DNA from: Microbacterium sp. BLY
GTDB taxonomy: Bacteria; Actinomycetota; Actinomycetes; Actinomycetales; Microbacteriaceae
Length of the DNA stretch: 64,000 nucleotides
Direction: 5' to 3'
Assembly (NCBI RefSeq): GCF_017939615.1
Contig: NZ_JAGKSR010000001.1
Location: 2,170,001 to 2,234,000 of the forward strand
Shown here: positions 33,834 to 41,268 of the stretch, piece after piece
Numbering within the stretch: the first letter of the stretch is position 1
How the letters are laid out: every line of letters begins with the position of its first letter
Position numbers and translations under genes: made by a program
The notes under the pieces: generated by a model
Database searches by the model: none
Told to the model about the DNA's origin: nothing
Seen by the model: the letters and a program-made list of their open reading frames with translations, nothing else

Positions 33834-34862
33834 ATGAAAATCGGCATCCTGACGAGCGGCGGCGACTGCCCCGGACTCAACGCGGTCATCCGCGGCATCG
33901 TGCTCAAGGGCACGACGACCTACGACCTGGAGTTCGTCGGCATCCGTGACGGCTGGCGCGGCGTCGTCGAGGGCGACTTCATGCCGCTCACCCGGCACGA
34001 GGTGAAGGGCCTGTCCAAGGTGGGCGGCACGATCCTCGGCACCAGCCGCACCAACCCGTACGAGGGGGAGCGCGGGGGAGCGGACAACATCGCGAAGACC
34101 CTCTACGGGCACAAGATCGACGGGATCGTGGCGATCGGCGGCGAAGGCACCCTCGCGGCCGCGGACCGCCTCGCGAAGGACGGCATCAAGGTGCTCGGCG
34201 TGCCGAAGACGATCGACAACGACCTCCGCGCCACCGACTACTCGTTCGGGTTCGACACGGCGGTGAACATCGCGACCGACGCGATGGATCGCCTGCGCAC
34301 GACGGGAGACTCCCACCAGCGCTGCATGGTGGCGGAGGTCATGGGGCGGCACGTCGGCTGGATCGCGCTCCACGCGGGCATGGCCGCCGGCGCTCACGTC
34401 ATCTGCATCCCGGAGGTGCCGATGTCGCTGGACGAGATCACCGCGCTCGTCACCAGCGCCCACGACCGGGGCCGTGCGCCGCTCGTCGTCGTGTCGGAGG
34501 GCTTCAAGCTCGCCGGCATGGACGAGGCGTACAGCGACAAGGGCCTGGATGCGTTCAACCGGCCGCGCCTCGGTGGCATCGGCGACCTCCTCGCTCCCGA
34601 GATCGAGCGGATCACGGGCATCGAGACCCGTGCCACGATCCTCGGCCACATCCAGCGCGGCGGCTCGCCCTCGGCATTCGACCGCGTCCTCGCGACCCGG
34701 CTCGGCCTGCACGCAGCCGACGCGATCGTGGATGGCGCGTGGGGGCAGATGGTGGCCATGCAGGGGACCGACATCGTTCGCGTGCCGTTCGCGGATGCCC
34801 TCGGCGAGCTCAACACCGTGCCCCGTTACCGCTACGACGAGGCCGCCGCCCTCTTCGGCTGA
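33834..34862 (+). CDS. pfkA: 6-phosphofructokinase
   Basis: A 342-residue PFK that phosphorylates fructose 6-phosphate to the 1,6-bisphosphate in glycolysis. The N-terminal GILTSGGDCPGLNAVIRG, catalytic Asp128 in PKTIDND (124-130) and GHIQRGGSPSAFDR are clear. Two positions distinguish phosphoryl donors. In GGEG (102-105) the last residue is Gly, typical of ATP enzymes, while position 125 is Lys, typical of pyrophosphate enzymes and of the actinobacterial ATP/PPi mixed group. ATP use is more likely, but pyrophosphate cannot be excluded. The ATG is preceded by an AGGCAGCAGC stretch, a modest ribosome-binding site. Confidence 0.93.
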   Translation: MKIGILTSGGDCPGLNAVIRGIVLKGTTTYDLEFVGIRDGWRGVVEGDFMPLTRHEVKGLSKVGGTILGTSRTNPYEGERGGADNIAKTLYGHKIDGIVAIGGEGTLAAADRLAKDGIKVLGVPKTIDNDLRATDYSFGFDTAVNIATDAMDRLRTTGDSHQRCMVAEVMGRHVGWIALHAGMAAGAHVICIPEVPMSLDEITALVTSAHDRGRAPLVVVSEGFKLAGMDEAYSDKGLDAFNRPRLGGIGDLLAPEIERITGIETRATILGHIQRGGSPSAFDRVLATRLGLHAADAIVDGAWGQMVAMQGTDIVRVPFADALGELNTVPRYRYDEAAALFG

Positions 34863-34909
34863 CCCCGGCCCAGGCATTCGCGCGCCCTCCGGCGTCCCTG
34901 CTCTCGAGC

Positions 34910-35029
34910 GCCTGACCTCGCGCGAGCGCCTGATCCCGTGCGAGCGCCAGACTCAGGCGTTCGCGCGAGATCAGGCGAGCGCGATCGCTTTTCGCCTGTA
35001 CGCGCGCGGCCGCCTGCTCGTGCGGGGCG
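34910..35029. repeat. GCCTG 18-bp repeat array D
   Basis: In the convergent gap between pfkA and the DUF559 gene. Direct units at 34910 and 34928, a degenerate third (GCCAG) at 34946, two inverted units (CAGGC at 34954 and 34972), a 17-bp gap, then direct units at 34994 and 35012. All same-orientation neighbours are exactly 18 bp apart. Typical units read GCCTGACCTCGCGCGAGC and, inverted, GCCTGATCTCGCGCGAAC. Confidence 0.8.
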
Positions 35030-35047
35030 TGTCAGACGCTCGCGCGG

Positions 35048-35911
35048 CTAGAGACGACCTGACATCCGACGACCCGCGTGGTGGAGTCCCTGCGCGAGCG
35101 CGGCCAGGACGGTGTCCTCGACGTGAGTGTCGTCGAGCATGACGTGGTGGTAGTCGAATCGCAGGACGGTGTAGCCGCGGAGTGCCAACCGCGCGTCCGC
35201 AGCGAGGTCTCGTCGCCGGTCGCCCGCGGCGCTGTGATGGCGGAAGCCGTCGATCTGGATGGCGAGCCGTTCCCCGATGACGCCGTCGAGCGGATGACCG
35301 TCCACCCACACCTGCTGCCGCACGTCGATGCCGATCGCACGCATCCGTTCGACGAAGACCGTCTCGGGGCCTGAGTCCGATCGGCCGCGGACGCTTCGAG
35401 CCAGACGGTTCGCCGCGTCGCACCGCCACCGCACGCGGGCGAGGGTGTCCATTCCCACCGCACCGTGACGGAGGGCGGCCTCCCACATCACGCGAGCCTC
35501 CGTCGGCGGGCGGCATCGCGCGACGTGGAAGAGGACGTTCAGGACGGGATCGACGGCCGCGCGCGGATGCACCGGCACCGGACCTCGGGCGCAGTGGACG
35601 TGTATACCGGCACGCTCGAACCGCGAGGCGGTGCGGGGGAGGGCGACGTGCACATCCGCAGCCCCGACATCCCACCATCCGGCGAGGCCCGCGGCGCTCA
35701 CGCAGGTGACTCTCCCGCCGACTGATGCTGCGGCCCGGCGCATCGGTTCGGCATCGGGGAGAAGCAGCCAGGATCGCCGCACCCGGTCGAGCGTGCCCTC
35801 CCGCACCGCTCGACGCATCTGGTAGTCGGTGAAGCCCGCGTCGCGCACGCGCGACGAGTGCGCGGAGCCTCCCTGCTCTCGAATCCAGCTCTCCAGTTGC
35901 TTGCGTCTCAC
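35048..35911 (-). CDS. DUF559-domain protein with AbiEi-like N-terminus
   Basis: A 287-residue protein with two parts. Residues about 1-90 resemble the AbiEi/type IV antitoxin winged-helix plus following domain (LESWIREQGGSAHSSRVRDAGFTDYQMRRAVREG). The C-terminus is a DUF559 domain of the PD-(D/E)XK/Vsr-like nuclease fold: GERLAIQIDGFRHH, RRRDLAADARLALRGYTVLRFDYHHV. This two-part layout is common in actinobacteria, usually as single genes, with unproven roles. No toxin partner is adjacent, so it is not an evident AbiEi/AbiEii pair. It is bracketed by GCCTG arrays D and E. The GTG start has CAGGGT 6 bases upstream. Nuclease activity is inferred from fold only. Confidence 0.75.
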   Translation of the reverse strand: MRRKQLESWIREQGGSAHSSRVRDAGFTDYQMRRAVREGTLDRVRRSWLLLPDAEPMRRAAASVGGRVTCVSAAGLAGWWDVGAADVHVALPRTASRFERAGIHVHCARGPVPVHPRAAVDPVLNVLFHVARCRPPTEARVMWEAALRHGAVGMDTLARVRWRCDAANRLARSVRGRSDSGPETVFVERMRAIGIDVRQQVWVDGHPLDGVIGERLAIQIDGFRHHSAAGDRRRDLAADARLALRGYTVLRFDYHHVMLDDTHVEDTVLAALAQGLHHAGRRMSGRL

Positions 35912-35993
35912 CCCTCCACCCTGACGGCTCGCGCGGCACTCTTTCTCGCGGCACCCGGCATGGGGAGGTGTTTCGCGAGATCCGTGCCCTGTG

Positions 35994-36290
35994 CAGGATC
36001 AGTGGTCAGGCGCGCCGCCACAGGCGCCCGCTCGGGATCATGCAGCGAGAGCGACCAACGCCTGACATCGCGCGCTTGCCTGACGCCAGGCCGACGCCTG
36101 CGCCGGCGTCAGACGCGAGAGCGCAGGCCTGCGCGCGAGATCAGGCACGGAGAGGCATCAGTGCCTGGTGCCGCGCGCTTGCCTGGTGGCGTGCGCTTGC
36201 CTGGTGGCGTGCGCTTGCCTGGTGGCGTGCGCTTGCCTGGTGGCGTGCGCTTGCCTGGTGCGTGCGAGCGCCTGACCCCGGGACGTCCGG
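35994..36290. repeat. GCCTG 18-bp repeat array E, filling the 379-bp gap upstream of the DUF559 gene
   Basis: The gap from 35912 to 36290 holds no gene I can support; the array fills most of it. Inverted units end at 36011 and 36025. Then come direct units at 36060, 36078 and 36096, inverted units ending at 36128 and 36146, a 16-bp gap, and direct units at 36163, 36181, 36199, 36217, 36235, 36253 and 36270. Spacing is 18 bp throughout apart from the first inverted pair (14 bp apart) and one 17-bp unit. Positions 35912-35993 show nothing notable beyond the DUF559 start region. Confidence 0.8.
36181..36252 (+). repeat. Four perfect tandem copies of an 18-bp unit
   Basis: GCCTGGTGGCGTGCGCTT occurs four times head to tail without a mismatch, with a one-step variant before it (36163, GCCTGGTGCCGCGCGCTT) and after it (36253, 17 bp). 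Perfect copies suggest recent slippage expansion within array E. Confidence 0.95.
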
Positions 36291-38384
36291 TCAGGCGAGG
36301 TGGAGCGTGTCCAGCAGCCAGGCCAGCTCGAAGGCCCGCTCCCGCCAGGAGTTGTAGCGCCCGCTGACCCCGCCGTGCCCCGCGACCATCTCGCACTTGA
36401 GCAGCACGTCCTTCGCCCCGGCTTCCCGCAGGCGGGCGACCCACTTCGCCGGCTCGACGTAGAGCACGCGGGTATCGTTCAGCGAGGTGACCGCGAGGAT
36501 CCGCGGGTACTCGACCCCTTCCCTGACGTTCTCGTAGGGCGTGTACGACTTCATGTACGCGTAGACCTCGGCGTCGTGGAGCGGGTCGCCCCATTCGTCC
36601 CATTCGATGACCGTGAGGGGGAGCGAGGGGTCGAGGATCGTGGTCAGCGCGTCGACGAACGGCACTCCCGCGAGGATGCCGGCGAAGAGCTCGGGGGCGA
36701 GGTTCGCGACCGCCCCCATGAGCAGACCGCCCGCACTGCCGCCCTCGGCGACGAGCTGGGCGGGCGTGGTCGTGCCCTCGTTGACGAGGTGCCGGGCGCA
36801 GGCGACGAAATCCGTGAACGTGTTCCGCTTGTGCAGGAGCTTGCCCTCCTCGTACCACTGCCGCCCCATCTCGCCGCCCCCGCGCACGTGCGCCACGGCG
36901 AAGACGACCCCGCGGTCGAGCTCCGAGAGCCGGGCGACGGAGAAGCCGGGGTCGATGGAGTGCTCGTAGGAGCCGTACCCGTAGAGGTGGACGGGGCGCG
37001 GGGCCGCACCCGGGTCCCCGAAGGACCGCTTCCAGACGAGGGAGATCGGGACCCGCGTGCCGTCCTCCGCCGTGGCCCATTCGCGCCGCTGCCCGTACTC
37101 GGCGGGGTCGTAGTCGCCGAGGACCGTCACCTGCTTGCGGAGCACGAGCTCGCGCGTCGCGAGGTCGAGTTCGTACACCGTGCCGGGGGTGACGAACGAG
37201 GTGTACCCGAGGCGCAGGAAGGGAGAGTGCCACTCGGGGTTGCCGCTCACCCCCGCGGAGTAGAGCGGCTCGTCGAAGCGGAGCTCCTCCACCGCGTCGG
37301 TCGCGTAGTCGAGGAGGCCGACGCGCTCGAGGCCTTCGCTGCGGTACTCCACGGTGGCGAAGTCGCGGAAGGCGTCGACGCCGAGGAGGCGCCGACCCGG
37401 CTCATGCGGGACTACGACGCGTCGTTCCCCCTGCGGGTCGTCTGCGGCGACGGAGACGAGCTCGAAGTCCAGCGCGTCGTCGTTGTGCAGGATGAGGAGC
37501 CGGTCCTCGCCGTCCACCACCGCGTGCTCGAGCGAGTACTCGACGCCCTCGCGACGGGGCCACACCAGGCGGGGCTCCGCGGTGACGTCGCCCTCCAGAT
37601 CCACGAGGTACTCCTCGCTGGTGATGCTGGAGCCGACGCCGATCACGAGGTAGCGGCGGCTGCGGGTGATGCCGGCACCGAGCCAGAACTTCTCGTCCGG
37701 CTCGTGGAAGAGGCGGACGTCGTCCGACACCGGCGTGCCGAGCCGGTGCAGCCACAGGGTGTCCGGCCGCCAGGCGTCGTCCCGGGTCGTGTAGAGGATG
37801 CCGGTACCGTCCGGGGTGAAGAAGGCGCCCCCCGTGTTCGGGATCTCGTCGTCGAGCGTGACGCCGGTCTCGAGGTCTCGCACGTGGACCGTGTAGAGCT
37901 CGTCGCCCTCGAAGTCCGTCGACCACAGCAGCTTCGTCGCGTCGTCGGAGGTGTCGAACGCGCCGAGCGCGAAGAACTCGTGTCCCTCGGCTTCGACGTT
38001 GCCGTCGAGCAGCACCTCCTCGCCGGGCACCGGGACGCCCGGTTCGAGCCGCGGGGGCGTCCAGTCGCCCTCGGCCGCGGCGGCGCGGCAATGGATGCCG
38101 TACTGCGCCCCCTCCTCGGTGCGGCTGTAGTACCACCGGGCCCCTCGCCGTGTCGGCACGGAGAGGTCGGTCTCCTGGACCCGTCCCTTGATCTCCTGGA
38201 ACAGCGTCTCGCGGAGCGGGGCCAGGTGAGCCGTCTCGGCGTCGGTGTGCGCGTTCTCGGCTTCCAGGTGGGCGATCACCTCGGGGGAATCCTTCGCGCG
38301 GAGCCATTCGTACGGGTCGTCGACCGTGTCGCCGTGGTGAGTGCGGAGGGTGGAGCGGCGGGCGGCGATCGGGGCGTCAGTCAC
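36291..38384 (-). CDS. S9 family prolyl oligopeptidase-type peptidase (oligopeptidase B-like)
   Basis: A 697-residue serine peptidase that cleaves short peptides, probably in the cytoplasm since no signal peptide is seen. The N-terminal about 400 residues form the beta-propeller (PYEWLRAKDSPEVIAHLEAEN, then SRTEEGAQYGIHCR). The C-terminal alpha/beta-hydrolase carries Ser550 in EGGSAGGLLMGA, Asp637 in VTSLNDTRVLY and His670 in VAGHGGVSGR. GEMGRQWYEEGKLLHKRNTF is the oligopeptidase B-type signature, suggesting cleavage after basic residues. The GTG start has TAGCGT exactly 6 bases upstream. The gene ends next to array E. Confidence 0.92.
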   Translation of the reverse strand: MTDAPIAARRSTLRTHHGDTVDDPYEWLRAKDSPEVIAHLEAENAHTDAETAHLAPLRETLFQEIKGRVQETDLSVPTRRGARWYYSRTEEGAQYGIHCRAAAAEGDWTPPRLEPGVPVPGEEVLLDGNVEAEGHEFFALGAFDTSDDATKLLWSTDFEGDELYTVHVRDLETGVTLDDEIPNTGGAFFTPDGTGILYTTRDDAWRPDTLWLHRLGTPVSDDVRLFHEPDEKFWLGAGITRSRRYLVIGVGSSITSEEYLVDLEGDVTAEPRLVWPRREGVEYSLEHAVVDGEDRLLILHNDDALDFELVSVAADDPQGERRVVVPHEPGRRLLGVDAFRDFATVEYRSEGLERVGLLDYATDAVEELRFDEPLYSAGVSGNPEWHSPFLRLGYTSFVTPGTVYELDLATRELVLRKQVTVLGDYDPAEYGQRREWATAEDGTRVPISLVWKRSFGDPGAAPRPVHLYGYGSYEHSIDPGFSVARLSELDRGVVFAVAHVRGGGEMGRQWYEEGKLLHKRNTFTDFVACARHLVNEGTTTPAQLVAEGGSAGGLLMGAVANLAPELFAGILAGVPFVDALTTILDPSLPLTVIEWDEWGDPLHDAEVYAYMKSYTPYENVREGVEYPRILAVTSLNDTRVLYVEPAKWVARLREAGAKDVLLKCEMVAGHGGVSGRYNSWRERAFELAWLLDTLHLA

Positions 38385-38390
38385 CGTCCC

Positions 38391-38396
38391 ACGCTA
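38391..38396 (-). promoter_or_regulatory. Probable -10 element (TAGCGT), leaderless S9 peptidase gene
   Basis: TAGCGT on the minus strand with 6 bases to the GTG at 38384. Confidence 0.6.
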
Positions 38397-38448
38397 TCCC
38401 AGGTCGAGTTGACCGGCACGGGGGACGGTGGCAGGATTTACCGGGGCC

Positions 38449-38477
38449 GGTAAACGGAAGTCAAACCCACGGTGAAC
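38449..38477 (-). promoter_or_regulatory. PHO-box-like triplet, probable PhoP site
   Basis: On the minus strand three direct repeats stand exactly 11 bp apart: GTTCACC (38471-38477), GTTTGAC (38460-38466) and GTTTACC (38449-38455). The actinobacterial PHO box described in Streptomyces is made of 11-bp direct repeats built on GTTCACC. It lies in the divergent gap between the S9 peptidase and the phosphate transporter, 62 bp from the transporter start. Confidence 0.65.
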
Positions 38478-38538
38478 TCTTCGTTCGTCACGTCGATCAC
38501 GTCGACACCTCCCTCTTCCTCAAGACCGAAAGCGAACG

Positions 38539-39903
38539 GTGGAAACCGCAGCCCTCATCGTCGTGCTCGTCATCGCGCTGGCACTCTTCTTCGATTTCAC
38601 GAACGGGTTTCACGACACCGCGAACGCGATGGCCACGCCCATCGCGACCGGAGCGCTCAAGCCCAAGACCGCGGTGCTCCTGGCCGCTCTGCTGAACCTG
38701 GTCGGCGCCTTCCTGTCGACGGAGGTCTCCAAGACCATCTCCGGCGGCATCATCCAGGAGGATGCGATCATTGCCGCGGGGGCGGAGCTGTTCCTCGCCT
38801 TGATCTTCGCCGGTCTGATCGGCGCCATCACCTGGAACATGCTCACCTGGCTGCTCGGCCTGCCGTCGAGCTCCTCCCACGCCCTCTTCGGCGGCCTGAT
38901 CGGCGCGACCCTCGTCGGCGCCGGTCTCGGGGGCATCGACTTCGGAGCGGTGCTGTCGAAGATCGTCCTGCCCGCTCTCATCGCCCCGATCACCGCCGGC
39001 ATCATCGCCTTCGTCGCGACGAAGATCGCCTACTCGGTGACGCGCCGATACGACGGCAAGCCGGACGGTCGTGACGGCTTCCGCTGGGGGCAGATCTTCA
39101 CTTCGTCCCTCGTCGCTCTCGCGCACGGCACGAACGACGCGCAGAAGACGATGGGCGTCATCACGCTCGCCATGATCACGATCGGCTGGCAGTCCGGTGC
39201 TCACCACGAGCCCGAGCTCTGGGTCATCGTCGCCTGTGCGTTCACCATCGCGCTGGGCACCTACCTCGGCGGGTGGCGCATCATCCGCACGCTGGGCAAG
39301 GGGCTGACCGACGTCAAGCCGGCGCAGGGCTTCTCCGCCGAGAGCTCGACGGCCGCGACCATCCTCGCCTCCAGCGCCCTGGGCTTCGCGCTCTCGACCA
39401 CGCAGGTCGCCTCGGGGTCGGTGATCGGTTCGGGCCTCGGCCGCCGCGGCTCGACGGTCCGGTGGCGGACAGCCGGCCGCATCGGCGTCGGCTGGCTGCT
39501 GACGCTCCCCGCCGCCGGTGGCGTCGGTGCCCTCGCCGCGCTGCTCGTCGTGTGGCTCGGCACCTGGGGCGTCGCGATCGACGCGGTCCTGGCGGTCGCG
39601 ATCATCCTCGGCCTGTACATGCGCTCCCGGCGCAACGCCGTGACCCCGGCCAACGCGATGAGCGATGTGGCCGAGTCGCATCTGGCCGTCGAGGTGCCCG
39701 ACACCCCGCCGCCCACGCGCCGCCAGCAGCGCATCGCTCAGGCGAAGGCGGAAGCGAAGGCCCGGGCAGAGGCGAAGGACAAGGCCAAGGCCGAGGCCAA
39801 GGACAAGGCGAAGAAGAACGCCAAGGCCAAGGCCGACGCGAAGGCCGCGAAGACGGGCACCCTCCCGTCCTCCGACGTGCCGCGGAACGAGGACCAGGCA
39901 TGA
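38539..39903 (+). CDS. Inorganic phosphate transporter, Pit family
   Basis: A 454-residue membrane transporter for metal-phosphate/proton symport. The duplicated PiT signature is present: DFTNGFHDTANAMAT (about 18-32) and ALAHGTNDAQKTMGV (about 196-210). About ten hydrophobic helices follow this two-half layout. The last 55 residues are an unusual Ala/Lys/Glu-rich tail (repeats of KAKAEAKDKA type) that should be a charged cytoplasmic helix or coiled coil. The GTG start follows a divergent gap containing a PHO-box-like site, consistent with phosphate control. Its stop overlaps the next gene by 4 bp. Confidence 0.94.
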   Translation: METAALIVVLVIALALFFDFTNGFHDTANAMATPIATGALKPKTAVLLAALLNLVGAFLSTEVSKTISGGIIQEDAIIAAGAELFLALIFAGLIGAITWNMLTWLLGLPSSSSHALFGGLIGATLVGAGLGGIDFGAVLSKIVLPALIAPITAGIIAFVATKIAYSVTRRYDGKPDGRDGFRWGQIFTSSLVALAHGTNDAQKTMGVITLAMITIGWQSGAHHEPELWVIVACAFTIALGTYLGGWRIIRTLGKGLTDVKPAQGFSAESSTAATILASSALGFALSTTQVASGSVIGSGLGRRGSTVRWRTAGRIGVGWLLTLPAAGGVGALAALLVVWLGTWGVAIDAVLAVAIILGLYMRSRRNAVTPANAMSDVAESHLAVEVPDTPPPTRRQQRIAQAKAEAKARAEAKDKAKAEAKDKAKKNAKAKADAKAAKTGTLPSSDVPRNEDQA

Positions 39904-40235
39904 ACGTCACGATCGACTGGTTCGCCTTCCTGCAGGTGTTCGCCGCCGCGCTCATCGGCGCGGCCGCCATCGTCACCTTCTACGCCGTGGGGCTGCGACT
40001 GCTGGTCCGCAGCGGTCGCGCGCCGATCGTGAGCCCGGCCGAGTTCACGGACGCCATCACGGTGATCTCCGAGAAGGAGCTCAAGCGTGCCGCCAAGCAG
40101 GCGGCCAAGGCGGCGAAGAAGAGCCCGCTCACCGAGGGGCAGAAGACGGTCGCCCTCGTCGGCGCCTACGCGTGCTTCGTGCTCTGCGGTGTTGCCGTCA
40201 TCGCCGGAATCCTCATCATCGTCGTCGGTCACTGA
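39900..40235 (+). CDS. Small membrane protein co-encoded with the phosphate transporter
   Basis: A 111-residue protein with two hydrophobic helices (FLQVFAAALIGAAAIVTFYAVGLRLLV and VALVGAYACFVLCGVAVIAGILIIVVG) joined by a charged Lys/Ala-rich loop (EKELKRAAKQAAKAAKKSP). That loop resembles the charged tail of the adjacent transporter in composition, hinting at contact between the two. The start codon overlaps the transporter stop (ATGA), so the pair is translationally coupled. No family function known to me. Confidence 0.8.
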   Translation: MNVTIDWFAFLQVFAAALIGAAAIVTFYAVGLRLLVRSGRAPIVSPAEFTDAITVISEKELKRAAKQAAKAAKKSPLTEGQKTVALVGAYACFVLCGVAVIAGILIIVVGH

Positions 40236-40275
40236 CCGCTCCGGCGAGCCCGGTGGGCGCGTCGGTGCACGGCCC

Positions 40276-40281
40276 TAGGCT
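40276..40281 (+). promoter_or_regulatory. Probable -10 element (TAGGCT), leaderless phosphodiesterase gene
   Basis: TAGGCT with 6 bases (GTGGGC) to the ATG at 40288. Confidence 0.65.
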
Positions 40282-40287
40282 GTGGGC

Positions 40288-41217
40288 ATGTCCGCAGTGC
40301 TCGGAACCCCTCCCGTCTTCGGCCGGTATGCGCCGGCCTCCCACGTCCTGATCCACGTCAGCGACCCGCACTTCCTCGCCGGGGGCGCGGCCCTGGGTGG
40401 GCGGTACGACGTCGAGCAGACCTTCGCGCAGACGCTCGCGGCGATCCGCGCCGTGCATCCGTCGCCCGCGGCGATTGTGATCACCGGCGACCTCGCTGAT
40501 CTGGGCGAGCCGGACGCGTACCGCCGGTTGCGGGCTGCCGTCGAGCCGGTGGCCGCCGCCCTCGATGCGCCCGTCGTCTGGGTCGCCGGGAATCACGACG
40601 AGCGTCCGGCGATGCGGGAGGTCCTGCTGGGCGGCGAGCCCGGCGAGGAGCCCGTCACCGGGGTGTGGGACCTCGACGGCCTTCGTCTGGTCGCCCTGGA
40701 CACGAGCGTCCCCGGCTGGCACCACGGCGACCTCGGTCCCGCTCAGCTCTCCTGGCTGGCGGACGTCCTCTCCGAGCCGGCACCACACGGCACGCTCCTG
40801 GCGATGCACCATCCGCCGCTGCCCAGCCATCTGCCGCTGTTCGACATCCTCGAGCTCCGGCATCAGGATGAGCTCGCGGCGGTCATCCGGGGCACGGACG
40901 TCCGCGGCATCCTGGCGGGGCATCTGCACTACTCCTCGCACGGGCTGTTCGCCGGTGTCCCGGTGAGCGTGGCGTCCGCCACCTGTTACACGATGAACGT
41001 GGCGCGTCCGGCGGCGGACGTGAACGGGATGGACGCTGCCCAGGCCTTCCAGATCGTTCACGTGCGACCGGAGACCATCACACACACGGTCGTCCCGGTG
41101 GTCGACGCCCCGACGGGCGACTACTTCTCGGAAGAGTGGATCGCACGGATGGCGGCGCTCAGTCCGGAGGCACGCCTGGAAGCGTTCTCCCGGAAATCGC
41201 CGCAGGGACCGGCGTAG
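40288..41217 (+). CDS. Metallophosphoesterase, CpdA-like phosphodiesterase
   Basis: A 309-residue calcineurin-type metallophosphoesterase. The metal-binding motifs appear in order: HVSDPHF, ITGDLADLGEP, VAGNHDERP, AMHHPPLP and LAGHLHYSS. This set is the class III cyclic nucleotide phosphodiesterase pattern (CpdA/Rv0805-like), so cAMP hydrolysis is plausible, though these enzymes also hydrolyse other phosphodiesters. The C-terminal about 70 residues are less conserved. The ATG at 40288 fits a leaderless promoter; a GTG two codons earlier is also in frame. Confidence 0.88.
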   Translation: MSAVLGTPPVFGRYAPASHVLIHVSDPHFLAGGAALGGRYDVEQTFAQTLAAIRAVHPSPAAIVITGDLADLGEPDAYRRLRAAVEPVAAALDAPVVWVAGNHDERPAMREVLLGGEPGEEPVTGVWDLDGLRLVALDTSVPGWHHGDLGPAQLSWLADVLSEPAPHGTLLAMHHPPLPSHLPLFDILELRHQDELAAVIRGTDVRGILAGHLHYSSHGLFAGVPVSVASATCYTMNVARPAADVNGMDAAQAFQIVHVRPETITHTVVPVVDAPTGDYFSEEWIARMAALSPEARLEAFSRKSPQGPA

Positions 41218-41220
41218 ACT
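41215..41220 (+). promoter_or_regulatory. Probable -10 element (TAGACT) for aspA
   Basis: TAGACT overlaps the stop codon of the phosphodiesterase gene, about 48 bases before the aspA ATG, which has its own GAGG ribosome-binding site, so this transcript carries a leader. Confidence 0.5.
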
Positions 41221-41268
41221 GGCAGCATCCCCCGACTTTCCGTTCGCCACGACCCACGAGGATGTGAC

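Noticed and set aside
36060..36287. The tandem repeats as a CRISPR array
   Set aside because: Units are 18 bp head to tail with no unique spacers of 30-40 bp, orientation switches within the array, and no cas gene is present.
31484..36290. SNF2 helicase plus DUF559 gene as a defence island
   Set aside because: The helicase is separated from the DUF559 gene by pfkA, has no methyltransferase or nuclease partner, and resembles a housekeeping actinobacterial SNF2 protein. No mobile-element genes are present.
35968..36357. Open frames across array E giving repeated ALAWWR-type peptides
   Set aside because: The 18-bp unit is a multiple of three, so every frame repeats by construction. There is no ribosome-binding site or leaderless -10, and the sequence is better explained as non-coding repeat.
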